Assembly: GCA_934317005.1 (NCBI GenBank)
Contig: CAKREB010000007.1
Span: forward strand, 1-64,000
From: an uncultured Lachnospiraceae bacterium
Lineage (GTDB): Bacteria; Bacillota; Clostridia; Lachnospirales; Lachnospiraceae
Length of the DNA stretch: 64,000 nt
Reading direction: 5' to 3'
In this document: piece by piece, positions 25,961 through 34,127 of the stretch
Layout: each line of letters opens with the position of its first letter
Numbering within the stretch: position 1 is the first letter of the stretch
Program-made: the position numbers and the translations under genes
Notes under the pieces: model-generated
What the model saw: only the letters and a program-made list of their open reading frames with translations
What the model was told of the DNA's origin: nothing
The model's database searches: none

Positions 25961-25961
25961 A

Positions 25962-26053
25962 TGGAATAGCAAATTTGCTTGTATCGTAATGGTACATCAA
26001 CAAGAATTGCAAAGCAGTTCTTGCAGAGAGAATGCGCAGGCATTCTCTTTTTT
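25962..26053 (+). repeat. Twin-hairpin dispersed repeat, copy 1
   Basis: TTGCTTGTATCGTAATGG leads into a hairpin (CAAGAATTGC/GCAGTTCTTG), then AGAGAATGC-gcag-GCATTCTCT and a T run. The second hairpin looks like a terminator. Related copies are at 26059-26146, 29681-29776 and, shortened, 61020-61075. Confidence 0.7.
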
Positions 26054-26058
26054 TACTT

Positions 26059-26146
26059 TATAGGAAATTGCTTGTATCGTAGTGGTGCGCCAACAAGAAT
26101 TTCGAAGAAATTCTTGCAGAGAGAATGCGCTGGCATTCTCTCTTTT
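26059..26146 (+). repeat. Twin-hairpin dispersed repeat, copy 2
   Basis: TATAGGAAATTGCTTGTATC, then a perfect stem CAAGAATTTC-gaa-GAAATTCTTG, then AGAGAGAATGC-gctg-GCATTCTCTCT and T5. Differences from copy 1 in the first stem are compensated (GC...GC versus TTC...GAA), so pairing is kept. Confidence 0.72.
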
Positions 26147-26206
26147 TATTCTATCGCTCTTTCTCTTTTTCCCTGTTTAATTTGTTACGTTTGATCATAC
26201 TGTCAA

Positions 26207-29200
26207 TCAATAAAACTTCACTTTTTTCGAAAGTCCTTTTGACTGAAGCAATGTGCGGTACAGCTTTTTCTTTCCCTTTGGCACCTGAATCTTCAACTTC
26301 GTACTCAGCTTTTTAAAAGCATTAGAAGCAATCGTCTTACTACTCAGCTTTGATGTTTTAATGACGATCTTTTTTACGTTCTTACAACCATAAAATGCCT
26401 GTTTCCCAATCGAACATATATTCCCATTAATTACAATGACCGTTATCTTTTTATTGTTCTTAAATGCTTTATCAGCTATCGAAGTTACCTGATAAGTAAT
26501 TCCCTGAAGCTTGACTGTAGAAGGAACTGTTACCTTTCCTTTGCATCCTTTGCCTGCCTGATAATAACTTACTGTTCCATTTTTTTTACCTGATTTTGTA
26601 ATCTTATACACCGTTCCATCTTTGACTTTGATTTCCGTTCCCTTTTTTGGAGCCGGTGTTTTTTCAGAATTTACACTCGGTGTTGAAGTTACCGGTGCTG
26701 CTGTTTCCGATGGTATTTCAGACGGTGCTGGTGTCGGCTGAACCGTCGGTGCTATACTTGGTGTCACCGTAGGAACCGGTGTCACGGTTGGTTTCGGTGT
26801 GCTACTTGGTGTCACAGTTGGAGCCGGTGCCACAGTTGGAGCCGGTACCACAGTTGGAACCGGTGTACTACTGCTGCCACCAGAACTGCCTCCCGATGAA
26901 CCACCGGAACTTCCTCCTGATGTGCTGCCAGAGTTTCCTCCTGATGAACTACCGGAGCTTCCCCCTGATGAGCCACTGGAATTCCCTCCTGATGAACTGC
27001 CGGAATTTCCTCCTGATGAACTGCCGGAGTTTCCTCCTGATATACTACCGGAGCTTCCCCCTGATGAGCCACCGGAATTCCCTCCTGATGAACTGCCGGA
27101 ATTTCCTCCTGATGAACTGCCGGAATCTCCATCGGGTGCTTTTTCTTCAATTTTCCATGTTGTTGTCAGTTTACCCGATACTAAATTAGTTCCTACAATT
27201 TCATAATTTTTTGCATCATAACCACTCTTTAATATAAATTCTGCCGTTGCTGTGTAACTTCCTGCATCAACCGCTTTATTTCCCGTCAGGACAACATCCA
27301 GTTCTTCTGGTATCTCACCAGTCAATATAATACTCTTTTCTTTGCCATCATAGGTATACTTTGTTCCAACATCCCATAATACCTTGGAAACATCGAGTTT
27401 CTTTTTTGCAACCGAAATGCCCGTAACCACACATTTCTCTGTCAGACCATCTTCCGTATAGGATAATGTAACCGATGTATCTCCTACCTGTAGTTTATCC
27501 ACCACCACCTTATCTGTTACAATCTCTTGCCTTCCACCGGTGTACATTGCAAGAATTTCCAATCCGGCAACATCAAACGGCTCCCCATAAATATATGCTG
27601 TCTTCTGTGGCTTGCTGTCACCTGCCGAGATCATTTTCAAACTTTCCTTTTCTACTGAAAGATTAACATTCCCTCTCACAGTTGTATAATTATCGTCATC
27701 ATCCGGAATAAACTCATACCCATATAAATTCTGCCCCTCTTGCAAAACCACATTCTTCTGAAACTGTAGCGTTCCGCTCACAGCAGTATTTGTCCGCTGT
27801 AAATAAATGAAGTCCAACGGAGTAGTCGGATATATTACCCCACCCAGCCAAGTTAAGTCAACTGTAACCGTCCCAATATCCGGTGTTGCCTTGTCTATCG
27901 TAAATTTAAAGCGAACGTTTCGACTGCTGCCACCTGCCACCGGAACCGTAATCTGTACATAATATACACCTGCATCTGCCGGTGCTCCACCTAAAACAAG
28001 AGAATGACCATCCGTCTGATTCGTTTTCTGCTTACATTCTTCATCCAGATAATATGTATAAGTTTCCCCTGCATCAGTTACAACCTGATCATCCTTATAT
28101 ATTGTTACCTTCAATTCCTTCTGCGTTCCATCATATACTTCACCAGTATCATTCTGCAGTTCAAAAACATAAGTTGTATCTACATTGTCCGGAAGATATC
28201 CTGTTTCTTTCAATGACAATACAGAACTTCCATACAAATCCCAGATATCATCATCATAGACATATGTCACTGCATTCAGATCATTGATCGTGAACTTATA
28301 CTGTTTATCCCCTTGCTTATCCGGTGTTCCTGCCAAAAATAGTCCTCCGTTCTGACCAACTGTACCGTCATCAGAATTCGTAACATCCACCAGATAATTT
28401 TCTGCCGGCTGATTATCCTTAAATTGAATGATATTCCACATATGTGCTCCTGCACCGGTTCCACCATCCAATGTACCCGTCACGGTATAGCATTGGATGT
28501 CCGTAAATCCGGACAGATCACATAAATACTGAAATGCCTTAGAATATCCTTCACATACAACATTTGTATCAGGATCATCATCAAATACCCAGATCAGCTG
28601 CCATGGATCCCCATAGCCTCCTGTATAGGAATCACTTGCAGCCTCCTCATTATAAGAGACCAGATCACAGATTGCGAACCGATATGCCTGCAGTCTCTCA
28701 TAGTCACTTGCTCCCTTGTTTTCATCTACGATCGCCTGTGCCTTCGCCTTGGCTTTCGCTGCTACACTGGCCTTATCTGCAGAAACCGTATTGTCTGTGT
28801 CTCCTGCATAATGAGACGATGGTCTGAAGGTAAATGTCACATTCTTGATCGATACACTCTCTGATGTTCCATCATAGCTGTATCCTATCTGACAGCCTTT
28901 TGCTTTATCATACCAGTATAACTCATACGGACAATCCGCTAACAAACAATCAATGATCTTAGAATGATCGACCGCTGCCTGAAAATGCTTCGTAGCCTCT
29001 TCTTTTAATGTTGCTGCATCTGTACTACTCGGCTTCCAACTGACCCCTAAGTCTGATGTGATTGTAAACTTTGTAGAACCACCATTTGCCGCCACCTGAT
29101 CAATATCCTTTTTTAACTCCTCATAAATGGTCAGATTGATCCCACTCAGCTTCTCCTTAGCTGCCTTGCGTCTGTTGAACCGCTTCTGATTAGAAACCGG

Positions 29201-29482
29201 CTGATTTCCCAAAAATCGTTCCTTCGCATCCTCAGCCGCTTTCGCATCTATATAATTTGTATCATATAGAGTATTTGCGACATATTCTGCGAAAAGCGCA
29301 TCATTTTCATCTGCCTGACTCACACGATCTTCGGAAACCTTCTGTCTGATCGTTCCCGCAACAGATGGCTGCACGGACTTTGCAAAAGCGTCTTGCGGGA
29401 TTGAGATCCCTGTGCCTGTCATTGCTACAGACAACAAGACAGCAAATGCGCGCCGTGCTAAGCTCTTATTCCTGTTTCTCAT
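26207..29482 (-). CDS. Secreted transglutaminase-like protein with Ig-like, Ser/Gly and LRR modules
   Basis: 1091 residues; AGGAGG precedes the ATG. Order: signal peptide (about 1-34); helical region; transglutaminase-like core at about 240-390 with Cys in VVCEGYSKAFQYLC, His in GAHMWNII and Asp in LVDVTNSDDG; beta/Ig-like domains (FKFTIDKATPDIGTVTV; YDGKEKSIILTGEIPEELDV); a long Ser/Gly/Asn repeat (about 795-875); a Pro/Thr-Val linker (about 875-945); and a C-terminal LRR module homologous to that of the 5883-7028 protein. The catalytic triad is complete, so peptidase or cross-linking activity at the surface is plausible. It carries the shared promoter box. Confidence 0.9.
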   Translation of the reverse strand: MRNRNKSLARRAFAVLLSVAMTGTGISIPQDAFAKSVQPSVAGTIRQKVSEDRVSQADENDALFAEYVANTLYDTNYIDAKAAEDAKERFLGNQPVSNQKRFNRRKAAKEKLSGINLTIYEELKKDIDQVAANGGSTKFTITSDLGVSWKPSSTDAATLKEEATKHFQAAVDHSKIIDCLLADCPYELYWYDKAKGCQIGYSYDGTSESVSIKNVTFTFRPSSHYAGDTDNTVSADKASVAAKAKAKAQAIVDENKGASDYERLQAYRFAICDLVSYNEEAASDSYTGGYGDPWQLIWVFDDDPDTNVVCEGYSKAFQYLCDLSGFTDIQCYTVTGTLDGGTGAGAHMWNIIQFKDNQPAENYLVDVTNSDDGTVGQNGGLFLAGTPDKQGDKQYKFTINDLNAVTYVYDDDIWDLYGSSVLSLKETGYLPDNVDTTYVFELQNDTGEVYDGTQKELKVTIYKDDQVVTDAGETYTYYLDEECKQKTNQTDGHSLVLGGAPADAGVYYVQITVPVAGGSSRNVRFKFTIDKATPDIGTVTVDLTWLGGVIYPTTPLDFIYLQRTNTAVSGTLQFQKNVVLQEGQNLYGYEFIPDDDDNYTTVRGNVNLSVEKESLKMISAGDSKPQKTAYIYGEPFDVAGLEILAMYTGGRQEIVTDKVVVDKLQVGDTSVTLSYTEDGLTEKCVVTGISVAKKKLDVSKVLWDVGTKYTYDGKEKSIILTGEIPEELDVVLTGNKAVDAGSYTATAEFILKSGYDAKNYEIVGTNLVSGKLTTTWKIEEKAPDGDSGSSSGGNSGSSSGGNSGGSSGGSSGSISGGNSGSSSGGNSGSSSGGNSSGSSGGSSGSSSGGNSGSTSGGSSGGSSGGSSGGSSSTPVPTVVPAPTVAPAPTVTPSSTPKPTVTPVPTVTPSIAPTVQPTPAPSEIPSETAAPVTSTPSVNSEKTPAPKKGTEIKVKDGTVYKITKSGKKNGTVSYYQAGKGCKGKVTVPSTVKLQGITYQVTSIADKAFKNNKKITVIVINGNICSIGKQAFYGCKNVKKIVIKTSKLSSKTIASNAFKKLSTKLKIQVPKGKKKLYRTLLQSKGLSKKVKFY
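26868..27128 (-). repeat. Tandem coding repeat, Ser-Gly-Gly-Asn units
   Basis: About ten degenerate 24-27 bp units encode GGNSGSSSGGNSG-type sequence. The plus-strand shadow reads PELPPDELPE. The repeat is inside a gene, not a CRISPR array: the units touch each other without spacers. Confidence 0.85.
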
Positions 29483-29594
29483 AATATTTTCCTCCTCTGT
29501 ACACTGTCATAGGCTCATGATAGTGCAAAATATAGGTGTCACAAGCTACTGCCTCAAACCTACTTATTCCACTCATACCTCTGTTATCAACTAT

Positions 29595-29640
29595 ACATTA
29601 CCATATGTAATTGCAAAAATTCTTTCCGTTTTTTTCAGTT
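29595..29640 (-). promoter_or_regulatory. Surface-regulon promoter C (transglutaminase-LRR gene)
   Basis: Minus strand: AACTGAAAAAAACGGAAA (29640-29623), identical to copy A, 22 bp, then TAATGT (29600-29595) preceded by TGG. Confidence 0.72.
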
Positions 29641-29680
29641 TATCCTGTTGTCCAAAACTTTCTTCACAATACTAATTAAA

Positions 29681-29776
29681 GAGAGAATGCCAGCACATTC
29701 TCTCTGCAAGAATCGCTTCGCAATTCTTGTTAAAATACCACTACATTACAGCAATTTCCTATTCCATAACAAAGAG
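29681..29776 (-). repeat. Twin-hairpin dispersed repeat, copy 3 (inverted)
   Basis: On the minus strand GGAATAGGAAATTGCTGTAA leads to CAAGAATTGC-gaa-GCGATTCTTG and AGAGAGAATGTGCTGGCATTCTCTCTTT (in two parts). It matches copies 1 and 2 in opposite orientation. Confidence 0.7.
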
Positions 29777-29835
29777 TCGCTTGAGCGGAATGCGCAACAT
29801 TTATTTCTTTTCCGCGAAATGCGCATCCTCACGGA

Positions 29836-29967
29836 GTGTTTATTATGTTATAGGAAACGAAAAGTTTCCTATAACATAATAAAACACCAGTTGTACATCT
29901 TCCTCCATTTTCAAACATTAGGCTTTTCCTCTAATCTTCAAAAATCGATGCATGCAACTGGTGTTTT
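29836..29967. other. Two overlapping, mutually exclusive hairpins downstream of mazF
   Basis: Hairpin 1: left arm 29836-29858 (GTGTTTATTATGTTATAGG...) and right arm 29864-29887, with a GAAAA loop and a single bulged T. Hairpin 2: AAAACACCAGTTG (29881-29893) with CAACTGGTGTTTT (29955-29967). Bases 29881-29887 belong to both, so only one can form at a time. This resembles an attenuator or a small structured RNA; on the minus strand hairpin 2 would be transcribed first, after mazF. Confidence 0.55.
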
Positions 29968-29982
29968 TATCTTTCCTTTGCT

Positions 29983-30309
29983 TTATAAAAAACTGATCAA
30001 TAAATCTTTAGCATCCTTCCATATATCATCCGGACATTTTTCCTGAAATCTGGCATTACGCGCTCTCACATCAAGCATTTTTGCCTGATCGCACAATATA
30101 ACTCCTGTTGTTTCCGTTCTTCTATCCAATTCAATATGAAATGGATGCTTTTTGTTTGTATTCGTGATCGGACATACCAGAACCAATGCGCTATGCTGAT
30201 TCAAAATATTGTTACTTAAGACAATCGCAGGTCTCCTTCCTCTCTGCTCATGTCCCTGCTGTGGATTAAAATCCATCACAATAATATCTCCCTGTTCAAA
30301 AGCTACCAT
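29983..30309 (-). CDS. mazF: MazF-family mRNA endoribonuclease toxin
   Basis: 108 residues. MazF toxins cut single-stranded RNA at short motifs and are held inactive by MazE. Family motifs are present: GDIIVMDFNPQQGHEQRGRRPAIVLS (read in parts), VLVCPITNTNKKHPFHIEL, and the late VILCDQAKMLDVRARN. The RGRRP arginine and the Thr in PITN are expected active-site residues. The ATG overlaps the end of mazE by 7 bp, indicating translational coupling. Length is normal and nothing appears broken. Confidence 0.95.
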   Translation of the reverse strand: MVAFEQGDIIVMDFNPQQGHEQRGRRPAIVLSNNILNQHSALVLVCPITNTNKKHPFHIELDRRTETTGVILCDQAKMLDVRARNARFQEKCPDDIWKDAKDLLISFL

Positions 30310-30611
30310 ACTTCTTTTCCCACAGGAGCATCTACATCAACCTCTTGTGTACTCTCTACATAAATGTCGTCAATTGGTCTATGATAGAATGCTTCAAGCC
30401 TTTCTTGTAAATTAAGGTATTTTGGTCGACTCATTTTTTCAATGATCATTTTTCCATTGTCTACACTTATTTCAACCTGATCATTTTCTTTCAAATCCAT
30501 TCTTCTGATAATTTCTTTTGATAATCTGATTCCCTGACTGTTTCCCCATCTTTTTACTGCTGTTTGTACTGTAAATATACTTTTTTGTTCTTCCATATTC
30601 ATGTTCACCAT
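30303..30611 (-). CDS. mazE: MazE-type AbrB-fold antitoxin
   Basis: 102 residues. The N-terminal about 55 residues are an AbrB/MazE swapped-hairpin DNA-binding domain (VKRWGNSQGIRLSKEIIRRM, then ENDQVEISVDNGKMII). The C-terminal part is the toxin-wrapping tail, rich in acidic residues (IDDIYVESTQEVDVDAPVGKE). GGAGG lies 6 nt before the ATG. It probably represses its own promoter by binding the large palindromes at 30628-30676. Confidence 0.95.
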   Translation of the reverse strand: MVNMNMEEQKSIFTVQTAVKRWGNSQGIRLSKEIIRRMDLKENDQVEISVDNGKMIIEKMSRPKYLNLQERLEAFYHRPIDDIYVESTQEVDVDAPVGKEVW

Positions 30612-30627
30612 TTTTTTCCTCCAAAAA

Positions 30628-30685
30628 GTATATACAATGGATATACCTTTAACAATAGTATATCCATTGTATATACATCTGTCAA
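30628..30685 (-). promoter_or_regulatory. mazEF promoter and double palindromic operator
   Basis: A consensus-like promoter on the minus strand: TTGACA (30685-30680), 17 bp, TATACT (30662-30657). GTATATACAATGGATATAC (30628-30646) is the exact inverted copy of 30658-30676, with an 11-bp spacer. Each arm is itself a palindrome (GTATAT-N7-ATATAC), giving four half-sites. The upstream arm lies between -35 and -10, so repressor binding there would block polymerase. Confidence 0.9.
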
Positions 30686-30700
30686 TATCTTTTTTGCTTT

Positions 30701-33700
30701 TTATCCTGTCACTCTCACCTTTACTACATTAGAGTATCTGCTATAGTACCGCCTGCCATTCCGCTTCGTTATCGTTTTCACCCTCAGATAATAGGTTTTC
30801 CTGCGATTACTACATCGGATGCGGAAAATGCCATGATACTTTTGGATCGAACTGGACAACAGCTTTAAGCGCTGGTAGCTCTTCCCGTTTTTCAAGTAAA
30901 TCGCTACCTGTGAACCACTATATCGTTTCAAGGCAATCTGAATGTAGCTTACCCTGTCTACGGTTTTTCCTGCCATTGCCCGGATGACCGGAGTCTTTAG
31001 CGGCAGTGTACTGACTGCCCCTGTTTTGCTGAATGCGCCATAATATCTCGTCTTTTTTTCGATACAAAATGCCCGGATACGGTAATAATAACGTTTTCCT
31101 GATACCGTTTTTCTGTCCGTAAAACGGATCACCTTTTTATTCTTAACAGTATACACCGGAAGATACCCCTGATTTCTTTTTAAAGAACGGTAAATGATAT
31201 ACCCGGATGCTTTTCCATTTTTCTTCCATGACAGCACCGGTTCATTATTACGATTTAATTGTATCGTCAATACCTTCATCTGCAGATTCTGATAATACTT
31301 ATGATTGTCTGTATTGGCAGAATCCGTCGGCTTTGGCGTATTTACCGGCTGTACATCCGCCGAAGGTGTAACAGTTGGTGTAACGATTGGCATCTCGGTT
31401 GGTTCAACAGCAGGTGTCGGCTGCACTGTTGGGCGTGGTGTTGCAGTAATCGCTGGAGTTTCTGTCGGTGTGGTTGTACCTCCTCCACCACCGCCGCCGG
31501 CTCCTCCGCCTCCGCCACCAGAGCTTCCGCCGGAACCACCAGAACCGCCTCCCGATCCGCCACTGGAAGAACTGCTATCTGTTGGTTTTGGTGTTGCGGT
31601 TACCGTTGGTGATGCAGTCGACGATGCTGTTGCAGAAGGGGCAGGCGTAGCTGTTACAGAAGGAACCGGTGTAATAGTCGGTGTTGCTGTCGGTGCCGGC
31701 GTAGGTGTCGCAATCGGCTCTTTGGTTGCCAGATGCTTTGCTTCTGATACAAAATGGCACTCTGCACAGTAGGTTACTTCTATTCCCTGTATCATCTCCG
31801 TTGACTCTCGTGCCGTCTCTGTCACCATTGTATGCGTATGCCCTGTCAGATCCGCAAACTGCAGATTCTCACCTGTTATATACTTTTCCTGTTCCGGCAG
31901 ACCGTATGCCGTTATATGATTATATCCCCACTTAAAACTTTTTTCTTCATATTCCGCATAATTGGACGGTAGATAAATTTTTTCCAGTTTTGGACACTCA
32001 TTCAACATAGCATCTGCTAATTTTGTCGGAACATCACTCAACTGTACCACCTTTAACTGCTCATCCTGAATAAATATCCCAGTTCCATACTGGGTATGGG
32101 ATGCCCCCAAAAAATACTGCAGCCCACTGCAGGATGCAAAGGCATTTTTCCCCAGAATTTCCACAGAATCCGGCAGCAATACAGCTGTCAATGCCTTACA
32201 CTTTCCAAATGCACCTTCCCCAATGGTCTTTAGTTGATCTCCTAAATCAATATTTTCTAGTGATGTGCAGGAATAAAACGCATAGTCTCCTATTTTCTGT
32301 AATTTTTTTCCGGAAAAAGAAGTAAAATAAGAAACAGCAAATGTATCATCTGTCTGAAACGCATGCTCCCCTATCTCTGTTACCGAATCTGCACTCACAG
32401 AATATAAACCGTTATATGCAAAAGCTCCCCCCGTAATCGTTGTTACGGTTTCCGGCACAGTATAGTTCTGTTTGTAATACCGTTCTGCATTTGGATAACG
32501 AATTAATGTATGCAGATCTGCATCAAAAAGCACACCATTCTGTGTTCTGAAATATGGATTCTTTTTATCAACCTGAATACTATATAACTGCTCATTATAT
32601 AATGCCATTTCTCCCAGTTCCTTTACCCCGGAACCAATCTTTAATTCTTGCAGGGGTGAATTATAAAAGGCTTTTGCACCAATACTCTTCACCGTATCTG
32701 CTATCACACATCTCATTACACCACACGTTCTAAAACTATTTTGACCTATACGGGTAACAATGTATTCTTTTCCGTTTTTCTTTACCTTTGATGGAATCGT
32801 AACATCAGATGCATTGCAAAAAGAATTTCCTTCATAGTCATTATCCAGTCCTACCGTTGCCTGTCCGGTATCATCATATAACGTATAATAAATTCCCTGA
32901 TCATCCTTTGATTCCTCATTGAGAGTATTACACAATTCCTCTGACTCTGCTGTATCCTCTATCGGTTCCAGCCAGACATTCCCCTCTGCATCCTTTGTCA
33001 TAGAAACAGAGTTGTTATAATCGTAGTTAAAAGTGCACTTATGTTCAGTATTTTCGATAGAATACTCCTTTGGAAGCCGAAGAGTCGAAATCTCATTGCG
33101 CACACGTTTTACCATTTCCTTATCTTGAAAGCCATAGTTGTAAGCCATTGAAAAATCATTTCCCTCTTTAATCCAGCAATGAAAATAATTATCTCCTATT
33201 TTATCAGCAGTAGTATTATAACTTATATATATCCCTGAGTTTGTCCCAGGATATTGTTCATACGCATTAAGCTTATTAATTATTACATGAGGAACTCCAT
33301 ATAAATCAATGTGTAAATCCGAATACATATCCACTATTCCGATCGAATATTCTATCGGAAGATTACTTTTCACATGATAAGATATTTCATTCCATGATGT
33401 CCCATAAACAGTCCGCATATATGCAATTTCTGCCGTCTCCGAATAAATTGCTAACTCTGCCCTTCCTTTCCATATGACACTGCCTACATAAATATTGCCC
33501 AATATCTCGATACTGACATTTTCCAAAGTTATAGAAGAACCGGTATCTCCTTTTATTGTAAAAAGATATTCTCCTCTTTCTGAAGAACCAGCCTTGATCT
33601 TACTATATTCCCCATTGATGCTTAAGTCATACTGCTGTAAATTCAGATATGTGATCTTCTCTGCATTTTTCTGATACAGACTGCAATTTTTAAATACAAT

Positions 33701-34075
33701 ATCAGACTGCATCGTCAATGTATCATCTATATAAATAGTACTTGTGCTACTTGCCCCATACTGACCGACATACGGTGTTCCTACAAATGTGATTCGATGC
33801 ACCTTGGGCAGGACAATTTCTCCGGTTAATACAAAATCTCTCTGACTATTTCCCAGGATGATCTTATAATCTCCATCTGAGTCTGTCATTACTTTCCAAA
33901 TATCCTGCAAAGAAGAATAGGTTCCAATCAGGTTTCCCGTCTCATACAGTTCAATAACTCCCTCTGCAGAGCTTTCGGCATATCCCTTGTTTTGACTCAT
34001 TGGAAGAACGATCTGCAGCATTAACGCAAATAATACTACATATACAAGACTTTGAAACCTTTTTTTCTTTTGCAT
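30701..34075 (-). CDS. Giant secreted BspA-type LRR protein (paralogue 1)
   Basis: 1124 residues from the ATG at 34075 (MQKKKRFQSLVYV; AGGGTGA upstream). Signal peptide (about 1-34), then about 380 residues resembling a beta-helix (KIILGNSQRDFVLTGEIVLP, VVFKNCSLYQ-type turns). BspA LRRs follow (about 440-720: SFRTCGVMRCVIADTVKSIG, AFYNSPLQELKIGSGV, AFYSCTSLENIDLG). A Cys-pair segment (TYCAECHFVSE) and a long Thr/Pro and Ser/Gly linker lead to two C-terminal FN3-like domains (YYYRIRAFCIEKKTRYYG; TYYLRVKTITKRNGRRYYS). No LPXTG or membrane anchor is present. It is last in the operon of the PASTA kinase, 52 bp after its paralogue. Confidence 0.88.
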   Translation of the reverse strand: MQKKKRFQSLVYVVLFALMLQIVLPMSQNKGYAESSAEGVIELYETGNLIGTYSSLQDIWKVMTDSDGDYKIILGNSQRDFVLTGEIVLPKVHRITFVGTPYVGQYGASSTSTIYIDDTLTMQSDIVFKNCSLYQKNAEKITYLNLQQYDLSINGEYSKIKAGSSERGEYLFTIKGDTGSSITLENVSIEILGNIYVGSVIWKGRAELAIYSETAEIAYMRTVYGTSWNEISYHVKSNLPIEYSIGIVDMYSDLHIDLYGVPHVIINKLNAYEQYPGTNSGIYISYNTTADKIGDNYFHCWIKEGNDFSMAYNYGFQDKEMVKRVRNEISTLRLPKEYSIENTEHKCTFNYDYNNSVSMTKDAEGNVWLEPIEDTAESEELCNTLNEESKDDQGIYYTLYDDTGQATVGLDNDYEGNSFCNASDVTIPSKVKKNGKEYIVTRIGQNSFRTCGVMRCVIADTVKSIGAKAFYNSPLQELKIGSGVKELGEMALYNEQLYSIQVDKKNPYFRTQNGVLFDADLHTLIRYPNAERYYKQNYTVPETVTTITGGAFAYNGLYSVSADSVTEIGEHAFQTDDTFAVSYFTSFSGKKLQKIGDYAFYSCTSLENIDLGDQLKTIGEGAFGKCKALTAVLLPDSVEILGKNAFASCSGLQYFLGASHTQYGTGIFIQDEQLKVVQLSDVPTKLADAMLNECPKLEKIYLPSNYAEYEEKSFKWGYNHITAYGLPEQEKYITGENLQFADLTGHTHTMVTETARESTEMIQGIEVTYCAECHFVSEAKHLATKEPIATPTPAPTATPTITPVPSVTATPAPSATASSTASPTVTATPKPTDSSSSSGGSGGGSGGSGGSSGGGGGGAGGGGGGGTTTPTETPAITATPRPTVQPTPAVEPTEMPIVTPTVTPSADVQPVNTPKPTDSANTDNHKYYQNLQMKVLTIQLNRNNEPVLSWKKNGKASGYIIYRSLKRNQGYLPVYTVKNKKVIRFTDRKTVSGKRYYYRIRAFCIEKKTRYYGAFSKTGAVSTLPLKTPVIRAMAGKTVDRVSYIQIALKRYSGSQVAIYLKNGKSYQRLKLLSSSIQKYHGIFRIRCSNRRKTYYLRVKTITKRNGRRYYSRYSNVVKVRVTG

Positions 34076-34127
34076 ACAAGTCACCCTGCCTTTCCCTAAA
34101 ACAGCATCTTTTGCGATATGATCTGCT

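Larger units (their letters stand above)
25680..26206. other. Intergenic region with promoter B and two copies of a twin-hairpin repeat
   Basis: No credible gene. From left to right it holds the leader and promoter of the second CHAP gene, a strong hairpin (GAAACACTTTA/TAAAGTGTTTC then T-rich, 25921-25960) pointing as a plus-strand terminator although no plus-strand gene precedes it, and two tandem copies of a dispersed repeat (25962-26053 and 26059-26146). Confidence 0.7.
29483..29982. other. Intergenic region with promoter C, a repeat and overlapping hairpins
   Basis: No credible gene. It holds promoter C (29595-29640), an inverted copy of the dispersed repeat (29681-29776), a 23-bp-arm palindrome (29836-29887) and a 13-bp stem with a 61-nt loop (29881-29967) that shares bases with it. 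It lies between the transglutaminase gene and the 3' end of mazF. Confidence 0.7.

Noticed and set aside
25840..26043. 67-residue minus-strand frame between the CHAP and transglutaminase genes
   Set aside because: It runs through hairpins and a dispersed repeat, lacks a ribosome binding site and resembles no protein.
26868..27128. Possible CRISPR array because of regular 24-27 bp repeats
   Set aside because: The units are contiguous without unique spacers and keep the reading frame of a larger protein. No cas gene is in the window.
26779..27206. Long plus-strand frames rich in PELPPDELPE over the transglutaminase gene
   Set aside because: They are mirror translations of the Ser/Gly repeat on the minus strand. 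They have no ribosome binding site and no start context.
31259..31772. Plus-strand frames opposite the Pro/Thr and Ser/Gly linker of the giant LRR gene
   Set aside because: They are shadows of low-complexity coding sequence. No start signals are present.
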